Shown piece by piece: positions 16,908 through 26,808 of a stretch of 63,109 nucleotides of DNA (position 1 is the stretch's first letter; every line of letters starts with the position of its first letter). Under the pieces are notes generated by a model. The model did not search any database. It saw only the letters and a list, made by a program, of their open reading frames with translations, and was not told the origin of the DNA. Source of the stretch: Actinomycetes bacterium (GTDB lineage Bacteria > Actinomycetota > Acidimicrobiia > Spongiisociales > JAHEDJ01); assembly GCA_024641245.1 (NCBI GenBank), contig JAHEDK010000004.1, positions 70,584 through 133,692 of the forward strand. Reading direction: 5' to 3'. A program made the translations under genes and the position numbers.

Positions 16908-18178
16908 CGACCCACGCCCCAATAGCGAAGGCCGGCAGAACGGACCACGGCTGGATCGAGGAGGTTCCGGGCGTCTACGACCGCGTCCCCGGCCAACAAC
17001 TCCCCCACCGCCTCGACATCCATCTCAGCGAATTCCGGCCACTCCGTGGCGATCAAGAGCACATCGGCCCCCCGCGCCGCTTCCATGGTCGATCCGACCA
17101 TCACGATATCTGCGAGCTCGGACTGCACTGCGGGATCAAATGCATGCACTTTGGCGCCGGCCGCGTGTATCAGGCGGGCGAGCTCCAGTGCCGGCGAACC
17201 GCGCAGATCGGCCGTTCCTGCTTTGTAGGCCAAACCGAGCATACCTACCGTCTTGCCGGTCAGATCGCCGCCGGCGGCGGCGCGCACCTTGTCGACGACG
17301 AGGTGGTGCTGGGCCTCATTGACTTCGATGACACCCTCGAGAAGGGAGAACCGGTACCCGGCAGCCCGCGCAATCGATACGAGCGCTTTGGTGTCCTTCG
17401 GGAAACACGATCCACCAAATCCCGGTCCGGGCTTCATGAAATGGTGTCCGATGCGTTCGTCGTGGCCCATGCCCCTCAGCACATCCATCACGTCTGCCCC
17501 GATGGCTTCGCAGACGTTGGCGATGGCGTTGCCGAAAGTCACCCGGGTCGCAAGGTAGGCATTCGACGCGTACTTGATCATCTCAGCCGAGGTCGGGTCT
17601 GTGAACACCACGGGGGCATCGAGGCCCTGATACACGTCTGCGAGCACGTCGGCAGCTTCCCTCACTCGCGCCCCGATGACGATTCGGCTGGGAGTCATGA
17701 AATCGGACACGGCGCTGCCTTCCGCCAGGAATTCCGGGTTCGACACAACCACAATGCCGGACGTTCCCACCTGATCAAGGTGCTCTTGTACACGGTCGGC
17801 CGTCCCGACCGGAACTGTTGACTTCAAGACGAGCACGGTTCCGGGTTCGAGCTTTCCACCGATCTCATCAACAACCCCTTCGACGATCGAGAGGTCGGCT
17901 GCGCCATCAGCCCCTTCGGGCGTCGGCAGCGTCAGGAACACGATTCGGGCGGATTTGATGGCGGCAACGTTGTCCGTCGTGAATTGCAGCGTTCCCGCCA
18001 GAGTTCCCGACTTCAGAAGTTCGGCCAGACCCGGCTCACGAAACGGCGAGTCTCCGCCCTCCAGGGTGTGCACTCGCTCGGCATCGATCTCTCCGATGAC
18101 GACCCGATGCCCAAGCGCAGCAAGACCCGCCGCCTGCACGAGACCAACGTAGCCGGCCCCAATTACAGATACATTCAT
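16904..18178 (-). CDS. ugd: UDP-glucose 6-dehydrogenase
   Basis: Two-step NAD-dependent oxidation of UDP-glucose to UDP-glucuronate. 424 residues: N-terminal Rossmann VIGAGYVGL, central dimerisation region, catalytic C258 in GPGFGGSCFPKD, and C-terminal UDP-binding GLAYKAGTADLRGSPAL. The start ATG 18178 has ACAGGAG nine bases upstream. The next gene is a 4-epimerase with a GTGA overlap, so the pair could supply UDP-glucuronate and UDP-galacturonate or pentose derivatives for surface polysaccharide. Confidence 0.93.
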   Translation of the reverse strand: MNVSVIGAGYVGLVQAAGLAALGHRVVIGEIDAERVHTLEGGDSPFREPGLAELLKSGTLAGTLQFTTDNVAAIKSARIVFLTLPTPEGADGAADLSIVEGVVDEIGGKLEPGTVLVLKSTVPVGTADRVQEHLDQVGTSGIVVVSNPEFLAEGSAVSDFMTPSRIVIGARVREAADVLADVYQGLDAPVVFTDPTSAEMIKYASNAYLATRVTFGNAIANVCEAIGADVMDVLRGMGHDERIGHHFMKPGPGFGGSCFPKDTKALVSIARAAGYRFSLLEGVIEVNEAQHHLVVDKVRAAAGGDLTGKTVGMLGLAYKAGTADLRGSPALELARLIHAAGAKVHAFDPAVQSELADIVMVGSTMEAARGADVLLIATEWPEFAEMDVEAVGELLAGDAVVDARNLLDPAVVRSAGLRYWGVGR

Positions 18179-18236
18179 CCAGTCCGACTCCTGTGAATTG
18201 AGCCTCGAAGGGTAGCGAGCGGTCCCAGCCTCCCCG

Positions 18237-19526
18237 CTACGACGCGTCGGCGCCCAGTACGATCATCACGTCCACCCCCTGCTTCACCGTCCCGGGAACG
18301 ACCTCCCCGAACCCCAATGACTCGGCGATCAGGCCACCAATGGAAGTATTCCCAGGGGAAACGATCAGCTGCGTGATCTGGTGGTCGAAGGAGGCGGCAT
18401 CGCCAATCGACTCGATCACGTACCCGTCGGCTCCGAGCTTGTCTGCCCACCGTCCGGCGATCCCGGAAACCCCACTACCGTTCAAGACCTCGAGGTGGAC
18501 CTCAGCGGGAGTCACAACGGCAGATACTCCACCCCCCGTCGCGAACTCCCGCAGGAGATCGGAAGCGGCCGGTTCCACAGGCACTTCATAGGAGATGCCG
18601 CCGATGTTGCTGGTGGACGTCGGATAGATGAAGGCTTCGATGCCACCCGGTCGGATGCCCCGCATCGCCCAGGCGAGTTCGAGTACACCGCGATCGACCA
18701 GCGCAGCATCCACCTCGAGATGACTTCCGATTGCGCTCACTACCTCTTCAGCCTGCGTGATGGTCGACGGGCGCTTAATCTGCGAGAGGATGGCGAACAC
18801 CAACTCTTGCTGCCGGCCCATTCGACCGATATCGCTGGCATTGGCCGACCTCCAAGAACCGTCGCGCATTTCCTGGTAGCTCCTGGAGCGCGCGTAGGCC
18901 AGCGCCATCTCGCCGTCTAGAACCTGCTGGCCGGCGGGCACGTCGAGGCCGGACTTCAGATCCCTGGCCGGGTACGCGAAGTTGATCGTCACTCCACCGA
19001 CCTCTTCGACAATTGCGGCGAATCCGCCGAAGTCGACCTCAACGTAATGGTGGACCGGAAGACCCGTGACCGCCCGGACCGTCGACACCAGCAGGGGCCC
19101 ACCCCCATAGGCGTAGGCGGCGTTGATCTTCTGAGTGCCGTAGCCCTCGATCTCGACCTTGAGGTCGCGCGGAATGCTCAGCAGTTGAGCCGTGTCGTCC
19201 TCCGGCTGCACCTGAACGAGCATGATCACGTCGGCGCGCTGCCCGGCGGCCGAGCCGAAGTGGTCCTCAAAGTCACCCGGTATGTTCTCGCGAGAGTCGC
19301 TTCCGATGACCAAGAACGTCGATGGATCGGAGGGCCGCTCGGGTGACGCTGATAGTTCCTTGACAACGTCCTCATTCACCGTCACGGCGTCCTCGAACGT
19401 CGATTCGAGATTGTGGAGATAGAAGTACGCGCCGAACACGACCACGTTCGCCAGTACGAGCAGGGTGACGAGGGTGCGCCGGGTCCGTGAGACCCGGCGA
19501 TGAGAAGGTGGGGAGCTGTTGCTCAT
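18237..19526 (-). CDS. LytR-CpsA-Psr family wall-polymer ligase with LytR_C domain
   Basis: Membrane-anchored phosphotransferase that attaches lipid-linked glycopolymers to peptidoglycan. 429 residues: cytoplasmic basic N-terminus, one helix (LVTLLVLANVVVFGAYFYL), then the LCP domain with LVIGSDSRE, RADVIMLVQV, SIPRDLKVEIEGYG, KINAAYAYGG and LAYARSR, which carry the conserved Asp and Arg residues. A C-terminal LytR_C domain begins at VHLEVLNGSG. A related LCP gene (Rv3267) occurs in the matching mycobacterial block. TAAGCT nine bases before the ATG may be a leaderless promoter. Confidence 0.92.
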   Translation of the reverse strand: MSNSSPPSHRRVSRTRRTLVTLLVLANVVVFGAYFYLHNLESTFEDAVTVNEDVVKELSASPERPSDPSTFLVIGSDSRENIPGDFEDHFGSAAGQRADVIMLVQVQPEDDTAQLLSIPRDLKVEIEGYGTQKINAAYAYGGGPLLVSTVRAVTGLPVHHYVEVDFGGFAAIVEEVGGVTINFAYPARDLKSGLDVPAGQQVLDGEMALAYARSRSYQEMRDGSWRSANASDIGRMGRQQELVFAILSQIKRPSTITQAEEVVSAIGSHLEVDAALVDRGVLELAWAMRGIRPGGIEAFIYPTSTSNIGGISYEVPVEPAASDLLREFATGGGVSAVVTPAEVHLEVLNGSGVSGIAGRWADKLGADGYVIESIGDAASFDHQITQLIVSPGNTSIGGLIAESLGFGEVVPGTVKQGVDVMIVLGADAS

Positions 19527-19535
19527 CGGTGCGTG

Positions 19536-19541
19536 AGCTTA
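19536..19541 (-). promoter_or_regulatory. -10-like TAAGCT before the LCP gene
   Basis: TAAGCT lies nine bases before ATG 19526 with no Shine-Dalgarno sequence between. Consistent with a very short leader. Confidence 0.35.
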
Positions 19542-19548
19542 CCGCTCA

Positions 19549-20247
19549 TCAGGTGAGACCGAAGCCGTCATCCCTGACCTCCCACACCCGGCCGCTAATC
19601 AGGCGTTCAATCCCCGCGCCCGTACGAACGAGGAGTGCCCCGTCGCCATCGATATCTTCCGCCACTCCCGCACCCCCTGGCTGCCAGCGAACCGGCCGGC
19701 CGATCGTCGCGCAGGATTGTCGGTATTCGCGACGGCCCCAGTCCTCCGGGCCGGGTACCAGACGTCGCAGCAGCGCCGTGGCCCAGCATCGGGCGATCCA
19801 GAGGTGCGTATCTTCACCGGGATCGACATCGAAGGCCGCACCGTATCCGGTCGGGGGTTCACTCCACCAGAGGTTGATACCCATGCCGACCACCGCCACT
19901 CCTTCGGATCCCTCGACCAGGATCCCGGCCACCTTGGTCCCATCTCTCATCACATCGTTGGGCCACTTCAGGGCGTGACCCGGAGGCAGACAGTCGAGGG
20001 CACTCAGCGCCGCCACCAGAGGAAGCCGGCTCCACGTTTCCGGGGGCCAGGAAACGGCGAGCGCCAGCGAGGCGGCGAGAGCTCTGGGAGCCGTCTCCCA
20101 TGTGGAGCCACCCCTCCCCCTTCCGGCGGTCTGACGGCGAGCGGCCACCAGAACGGGCGTCCCTTCAAAGAGGTGCCGGGCCCGGTCTTGTGTGGAAGAG
20201 GTCTCCTCGAGAGAAACCAGCACGTAATGTGTATCCATCTCGATCAT
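19549..20247 (-). CDS. birA: Biotin--[acetyl-CoA-carboxylase] ligase
   Basis: Activates biotin as biotinyl-AMP and attaches it to the carrier lysine of biotin enzymes. 232 residues with no DNA-binding domain, so this is the monofunctional type. Motifs: LEETSSTQDRAR, the adenylate loop TAGRGRGGSTWE, LKWPNDVMRDGTKVAGILVE, and a small C-terminal SH3-like domain. ATG 20247 or 20238 (MDTHYVL) are both possible. It is divergent from the acyl-CoA carboxylase genes, its obvious targets; M. tuberculosis has the same arrangement (Rv3279c next to accD5). Confidence 0.95.
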   Translation of the reverse strand: MIEMDTHYVLVSLEETSSTQDRARHLFEGTPVLVAARRQTAGRGRGGSTWETAPRALAASLALAVSWPPETWSRLPLVAALSALDCLPPGHALKWPNDVMRDGTKVAGILVEGSEGVAVVGMGINLWWSEPPTGYGAAFDVDPGEDTHLWIARCWATALLRRLVPGPEDWGRREYRQSCATIGRPVRWQPGGAGVAEDIDGDGALLVRTGAGIERLISGRVWEVRDDGFGLT

Positions 20248-20289
20248 TCCGAGGTCAATAGTCCGAAGCAGCTTAAAGGGGTCTGACGG

Positions 20290-21840
20290 TTGGGCACGGA
20301 AGAACGCATAGAAAACCTTCGGAGGCTACGCGACGAAGCACTCCACGCGGGAAGCCAGCGGGCCGTCGACCGCCAGCACGAGCAAGGCAAACTCACCGCC
20401 CGCGAGCGGCTCGAGTTGTTGCTCGACAAGGGTTCGTTCCAGGAGATGGACATGTTCGTCCGTCACCAGGCGTCCGGCTTCGGTATCGAAGAGAAGCGGC
20501 CGGCGGGTGATGCGGTCATCACCGGATGGGGCACGATTGATGGTCGCACTGTGTTCGTCTTCGCCGAGGACTTCACCGTCTTCGGTGGAAGCCTCGGCAG
20601 AGCGGTCAGCGACAAGGTCGTCAAGGTCATGGATCTGGCTATGCAGGTCGGCGCGCCGCTCGTCGGGCTGAAGGATTCCGGCGGCGCCCGCATCCAGGAG
20701 GGGGTCGCCTCGCTCGCAGGCTACGGCGAGATTTTTGAGCGCAACACCAGAGCATCCGGAGTGATCCCACAGATCTCAGTCATAATGGGCCCATGCGCCG
20801 GCGGCGCCGTCTACTCGCCGGCCATCACGGATTTCGTCTACCAGATCGTCGGCACCAGCCACCTCTTCATCACAGGACCCGATGTGATCAAGGCCGTGAC
20901 TGCAGAGGAGGTCACGATGGAGGACCTCGGTGGTGCACATGCACACGCCGGTACCTCAGGAGTGACGCACTTCGTAGCTGAGGACGAAGCAGACGCCCTC
21001 GAACAGGTCCGCTACCTGCTCTCGTTCCTCCCACAGAGCAACATGGAAGTCCCGCCCTACTTCTCGCCGTCTGATCCGCCTGATCGAATGAGCGACGAAC
21101 TGGACTCGATGATTCCGGACTCCCCCAACCAGCCGTACGACATGGTCGATCTCATCAGCCATATCGTCGACGACGGCGAGTTCTATCAGGTTCACGAGGA
21201 CTTCGCGACGAACATCGTGGTGGGGTTCAGCCGGTTGGACGGCTACACCGTGGGGCTCATCGGCAACCAGCCCGCTTCCCTGGCCGGCACGCTCGACATT
21301 TCAGCCAGCGAGAAGGCTGCCCGATTCGTCCGCTTCTGTGATGCCTTCAACATCCCGCTAGTGACGTTTGTGGATGTTCCCGGTTTCCTCCCCGGTGTCG
21401 ATCAAGAGCACAACGGCATCATTCGCCATGGCGCCAAGCTGCTCTATGCCTATAGCGAAGCCACCGTCCCGCGCATCACCGTCATCACACGCAAGGCGTA
21501 CGGAGGTGCCTATGTGGTCATGAACTCGCGAGGCATCAGGGCAGACCTCGTGTTGGCCTGGCCGTCCGCCGAGATCGCAGTGATGGGGGCCCAGGGCGCC
21601 GTCAACGTGATTTTCCGGCGTGAGATTTCTGGTGCGCCCGACCCGGAGGCCAAGCGCGCCGAACTCATCGGTGACTACGAAGAGAAGTTCGCCAACCCTT
21701 ACAAGGCTGCCGAACTGGGACTAGTAGACGAGGTGATCGAACCACGTGAGACACGGTCCAAACTGATCCGCGCCCTCGCAATGCTCCGCAACAAACGCGA
21801 AGAGCTACCGCCCAAGAAGCACGGAAACATCCCGCTATGA
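20290..21840 (+). CDS. accD5: Acyl-CoA (propionyl-CoA) carboxylase, carboxyltransferase beta subunit
   Basis: Transfers CO2 from carboxybiotin to propionyl- or acetyl-CoA. 516 residues, the normal length. TTG start at 20290 with AAAGGGG eight bases upstream. Two crotonase-like halves are visible, with oxyanion-hole glycines in MGPCAGGAVYSPAITD (N-half) and TRKAYGGAYVVMNS (C-half). KDSGGARIQEG and FVDVPGFLPGVDQE are typical of PccB. The alpha subunit follows after 64 bases. The next enzyme of the pathway, methylmalonyl-CoA mutase, lies 3.3 kb on. The symbol follows the mycobacterial orthologue. Confidence 0.95.
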   Translation: MGTEERIENLRRLRDEALHAGSQRAVDRQHEQGKLTARERLELLLDKGSFQEMDMFVRHQASGFGIEEKRPAGDAVITGWGTIDGRTVFVFAEDFTVFGGSLGRAVSDKVVKVMDLAMQVGAPLVGLKDSGGARIQEGVASLAGYGEIFERNTRASGVIPQISVIMGPCAGGAVYSPAITDFVYQIVGTSHLFITGPDVIKAVTAEEVTMEDLGGAHAHAGTSGVTHFVAEDEADALEQVRYLLSFLPQSNMEVPPYFSPSDPPDRMSDELDSMIPDSPNQPYDMVDLISHIVDDGEFYQVHEDFATNIVVGFSRLDGYTVGLIGNQPASLAGTLDISASEKAARFVRFCDAFNIPLVTFVDVPGFLPGVDQEHNGIIRHGAKLLYAYSEATVPRITVITRKAYGGAYVVMNSRGIRADLVLAWPSAEIAVMGAQGAVNVIFRREISGAPDPEAKRAELIGDYEEKFANPYKAAELGLVDEVIEPRETRSKLIRALAMLRNKREELPPKKHGNIPL

Positions 21841-21889
21841 GTTGCGAGTTGCGCGTCGCGAGTAGCTCGTCGCTCGTCGCTCGTCGCGA
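21841..21889. repeat. Intergenic 7-bp-period array (GTCGCGA class) between carboxylase genes
   Basis: Seven heptads starting directly after the accD5 stop: GTTGCGA, GTTGCGC, GTCGCGA, GTAGCTC, GTCGCTC, GTCGCTC, GTCGCGA. The GCGA and GCTC units are partly complementary, so the RNA can fold. The array ends 15 bases before the ATG of the alpha subunit, where it may affect termination or translation coupling. Confidence 0.75.
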
Positions 21890-21904
21890 GCGCCGGGTCC
21901 TACC

Positions 21905-23665
21905 ATGCCTCCCATGAAGTCCGTACTCGTTGCCAACCGCGGTGAAATCGCCGTCCGGGTCATCCGATCGGCCAAAGAGCGAGGCCTGAGGACGATTGCC
22001 GTCTACTCCGAACTCGACCGCGACGCGCTGCATGTCCAACTCGCCGATGAGGCATGGAATATCGGACCGGCGCCCGCCGCCGAGTCCTACCTCAACATGA
22101 AACGAATCCTCGAAGTCGCCGACCAGTCCAAAGCCGAATCTGTACACCCCGGCTACGGCTTCCTCGCCGAGAACGCGAATTTCGCGGAAGCGGTGTTGGC
22201 AGCCGGCCTGATCTGGATCGGTCCACCGCCCGAGGCGATCCGGATCATGGGCGACAAGATCGCCTCCCGGCAGGCTGCCAAGAGGGCCAAAGTGCCGATG
22301 GTTCCCGGGACGATCGATGCGCTCGAAAGCGCCGATGAGGCCAAGAAGGTCGCAGCACAGTTCGGCTACCCGGTGGCGATCAAGGCCACGGCAGGAGGGG
22401 GCGGCAAGGGCCTGCGAGTGGTCTGGAACGAAAGCGAATTGCCGAGTGCCATCGACGGCGCCGCCCGTGAGGCGCAGGCGTATTTCGGAAACGCCGACGT
22501 CTATGTGGAGAAATACGTAGAGCACGCCAGGCACATCGAGGCCCAGATAATCGTCGATGCCGACGGAACCGGGCATTTCCTCGGCGAGCGAGATTGCTCG
22601 GTCCAGCGCAGACATCAGAAACTGATAGAAGAGACTCCCGCCTTCGGGTTTCCCGACAAAGTCCGCAAGGCCATGGGCAAAGCTGCCGTGGCCATCGCCG
22701 AAACGTGCGGGTATCGGAATGCAGGCACGGTCGAGTTCCTCGTCGATCGCGAATTCAACTTCTACTTCCTCGAGATGAACACCCGACTACAGGTCGAGCA
22801 CACCATCACCGAAATGGTGACGGGCGTCGATCTTGTCCAGGCGCAGTTGGCGGTTGCGCAAGGCGATCCGTTGCCGTTCGCCGGCGTCGAACCCCGTGGA
22901 CACGCTATCGAGTTCCGGATCAACGCGGAGGACCCGAGTCAGGACTTCCTCCCAACGCCCGGACAGGTCATCGACTATCGAGAACCCGCAGGTTTCGGCG
23001 TTCGCGTCGATAGCTGGATCCGGCCCGCTACCACCATCAGCCAGTACTACGACAACCTGATGGCCAAGCTGGTCGTTTGGGGCGCCGATCGGAACGAAGC
23101 AATCCGGCGCGGAAAGCGGGCACTCCAGGAGTACGTCATCACCGGCGTCCGAACCACCGTTCCCGCCCACCTCGCAGTACTCGACCACCGGGACTTCGTG
23201 GAGGGTCGCCACCACACAAAGTGGCTGGAAGACGCAATGGATCTCTCCGACATCACCTGGGAAACCGCGGCAGCCCTGCCCGAGGACCCGGACCTCACGG
23301 AGCGATCGATCATGGTCGAAGTCGGCGGACAACGCTACGACGTTCGCATGTGGACGAGCCAGATCCAGCCGGCCGCCGGAGGAACCCGGGCGGCCCCACG
23401 TCGAAAACCGCCTAAGTTGGGAGGTCGGGGAGGGGTCGCCGGCGGCGCAGATGCCGGTGTCCTCACGGCTCCCATGCAAGGGACGATCGTCAAATTGCAT
23501 GTCAAGGCAGGCGATCATGTCGAGGCAGGCGACCCGATTTGCATTCTCGAAGCAATGAAGATGGAGAACGAGGTGAGGGCGCCCGTTGACGGCGAGGTAG
23601 TGGACCTCAAGGTCCGCGCCGGAGATACGATCACGCCCGGCGCCATCATTGCCGTGATTCGGTGA
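21905..23665 (+). CDS. accA3: Acyl-CoA carboxylase alpha subunit: biotin carboxylase plus biotin carrier
   Basis: ATP-dependent carboxylation of its own biotin. 586 residues: biotin carboxylase 4-450 with the ATP-grasp loop KATAGGGGKGLRVV, HIEAQIIVD, ERDCSVQRRHQKLIEE and EMNTRLQVEH. A linker of about 45 residues (RAAPRRKPPKLGGRGG) leads to the BCCP domain with the biotinylated lysine in EAMKMEN. The start could be 21905 or 21914 (MKSVLVANRGEIA). It pairs with accD5, and BirA upstream would biotinylate it. Confidence 0.96.
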   Translation: MPPMKSVLVANRGEIAVRVIRSAKERGLRTIAVYSELDRDALHVQLADEAWNIGPAPAAESYLNMKRILEVADQSKAESVHPGYGFLAENANFAEAVLAAGLIWIGPPPEAIRIMGDKIASRQAAKRAKVPMVPGTIDALESADEAKKVAAQFGYPVAIKATAGGGGKGLRVVWNESELPSAIDGAAREAQAYFGNADVYVEKYVEHARHIEAQIIVDADGTGHFLGERDCSVQRRHQKLIEETPAFGFPDKVRKAMGKAAVAIAETCGYRNAGTVEFLVDREFNFYFLEMNTRLQVEHTITEMVTGVDLVQAQLAVAQGDPLPFAGVEPRGHAIEFRINAEDPSQDFLPTPGQVIDYREPAGFGVRVDSWIRPATTISQYYDNLMAKLVVWGADRNEAIRRGKRALQEYVITGVRTTVPAHLAVLDHRDFVEGRHHTKWLEDAMDLSDITWETAAALPEDPDLTERSIMVEVGGQRYDVRMWTSQIQPAAGGTRAAPRRKPPKLGGRGGVAGGADAGVLTAPMQGTIVKLHVKAGDHVEAGDPICILEAMKMENEVRAPVDGEVVDLKVRAGDTITPGAIIAVIR

Positions 23666-23693
23666 GCGGCGGAGCCGTTCAACGAATCGGCCT

Positions 23694-23749
23694 AGGTTTT
23701 GGGTTCTAGGTTCTAGGTTCTCGGTTTTGGGTTTCCGGTAATAGTTATT
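23694..23749. repeat. Intergenic 7-bp-period array (GGTTCTA class)
   Basis: Eight heptads: AGGTTTT, GGGTTCT, AGGTTCT, AGGTTCT, CGGTTTT, GGGTTTC, CGGTAAT, AGTTATT. A weaker complementary stretch (AAAACGA, GAACCGC, GAGAATC) follows at 23764-23784, so a hairpin is possible. It lies between convergent accA3 and the flavoprotein gene and could terminate both. Confidence 0.75.
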
Positions 23750-23792
23750 GGGGCCGGCCGCCCAAAACGAGAACCGCGAGAATCGGAACGAT

Positions 23793-25163
23793 TCACGAGG
23801 CGGCGTCGGACAGGCTCTCGCTCATCGACGGGTGGACCATCAAGGTTTCTACGAGTACGTCGACCTTCAACCGGCCCTGAACCGCCAGGGCCAGGATCCC
23901 GATCAACTCCGAGGCCCGGTGACCAACAATGGTCCCGCCCAACACCACATGAGTCGCAGGATCTGAGATGACCTTGGCGAACCCGCGCGTCACGCTCTGA
24001 ATGACGCTCCTCGAATTTGCCGCGAACGGCACCTTGGTCAGGCGGATCTTTCGACCTTCTGCCGCAGCCACCGCTTCATCGAGGCCGACTGAGGCAATCT
24101 CGGGTGTGGTGAAGATCGCCTGGGCCACCTTCGAGTAATCGAGCGGTATCACCGGCCGTCCCATCGCATGACGAGCGATCTTGCGCCCTTGCATCGATGC
24201 CACAGACGAGAGCGGCATCTGCCCGGTCACATCCCCTGCGGCGTAGATGTGGGGGACCGATGTGCGCTGGTAGGTGTCGACGGGAATGAAGCCGCCCCGG
24301 TCGGTTTCGACTCCAATGGTTTCCAGGCCGAGTCCGGCCGTCAACGGCACCGATCCGATGGCGAGCAACGCGTGGGAGCCTTCGACGCGCCGGCCGTCGT
24401 CGGTCTCTACAACGACCCGATCGTTCGTCCGTACGGCGCTCGTTGCTCGTGCTCCGATGACCAGGCGCACACCGCGTTCGAGGAAGTCTTCTTCTACCAG
24501 CGCAGCAACCTCGGAGTCACGATGAGGAAGCACTTGCTGACGGCTCACCACAAGCGTGACCTTGCTACCGAGGCTGACAAATATGTGCACGAATTCAACG
24601 CCGGTTACGCCGGACCCGACGATGACAATGTGCTCCGGCACAACGTCGAGGTCGTAGCAGTCCCTGGTCGTCAAGATCCGCTCACCGTCGATGGTCGCCC
24701 AGCCGGGAATACGAGGAGCCGAACCCGTTGAGATCATGCCGGTATCAAACTCAAACTCGCGAGTCCCCCGCTCGGTCTCCACAACTGCTTGATTGAGGCC
24801 TATGAATCGGCCTGTTCCCATGACGATGTCGACACCCTGAGACTGCAGCATCTGGATTGCCCCGCGCTCGAGATTCCCCGAAATGCTCCTGATCCGGTCG
24901 GCGAGGCGGTCCAGATCGACCTCTCCCGGCAATGACGTCAGCCCGAGTTCGGCGGCGTTTCGCAGCGAGTCCATCCTCACCGACGTGGCGTGCATGGTCT
25001 TGGAGGGAATGCAATCCCAGAGATGGGCTGCGCCGCCGACGACATCCTTCTCGACAAGCGTGACCTGAGCACCGAGCGTGGCGGCGATGGTGGCCGCGGT
25101 CGTACCGGCCGGACCACCCCCAACGATCAGGAAACGCTTCGTGTCATCGCTGTTCATACTCAC
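23793..25163 (-). CDS. lpdA: LpdA-like FAD-dependent pyridine nucleotide-disulfide oxidoreductase
   Basis: 456 residues in the lipoamide-dehydrogenase fold: FAD loop FLIVGGGPAGTTAA, NAD(P) loop IVIVGSGVTGVEFV, second FAD block IYAAGDVTG, and the C-terminal dyad in VHPSMSESL. The redox motif reads VGGAAHLWDCIPSKT: the first cysteine of CxxxxC is alanine and only the second remains, as I recall for M. tuberculosis LpdA (Rv3303c), an NAD(P)H:quinone reductase without lipoamide activity. Lipoamide dehydrogenase or disulfide reductase activity is therefore unlikely. It sits downstream of the mutase gene on the same strand with one base between. Confidence 0.88.
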   Translation of the reverse strand: MSMNSDDTKRFLIVGGGPAGTTAATIAATLGAQVTLVEKDVVGGAAHLWDCIPSKTMHATSVRMDSLRNAAELGLTSLPGEVDLDRLADRIRSISGNLERGAIQMLQSQGVDIVMGTGRFIGLNQAVVETERGTREFEFDTGMISTGSAPRIPGWATIDGERILTTRDCYDLDVVPEHIVIVGSGVTGVEFVHIFVSLGSKVTLVVSRQQVLPHRDSEVAALVEEDFLERGVRLVIGARATSAVRTNDRVVVETDDGRRVEGSHALLAIGSVPLTAGLGLETIGVETDRGGFIPVDTYQRTSVPHIYAAGDVTGQMPLSSVASMQGRKIARHAMGRPVIPLDYSKVAQAIFTTPEIASVGLDEAVAAAEGRKIRLTKVPFAANSRSVIQSVTRGFAKVISDPATHVVLGGTIVGHRASELIGILALAVQGRLKVDVLVETLMVHPSMSESLSDAAS

Positions 25164-25164
25164 C

Positions 25165-26721
<1,557 letters not shown>

Positions 26722-26808
26722 AGTTGTACTCCCTCAGCCGGGTATCCTGATATGGCTGTTCAGAGAATATACCTGCAACTTTCCCAGGCCCCGATCCGTT
26801 AGAACCCC

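Noticed and set aside
16883-17821. Plus-strand open frame of 312 codons
   Set aside because: Antisense to ugd, whose product is complete and conserved; no domain or start signal on the plus strand.
23694-23792. CRISPR-like array
   Set aside because: Units are 7 bp, degenerate and without spacers; no cas gene in the window.
26722-26808. Cobalamin riboswitch upstream of the B12-dependent mutase
   Set aside because: Only 87 bases separate the mutase and PBP starts, too short for the structure, and no B12-box sequence is seen.
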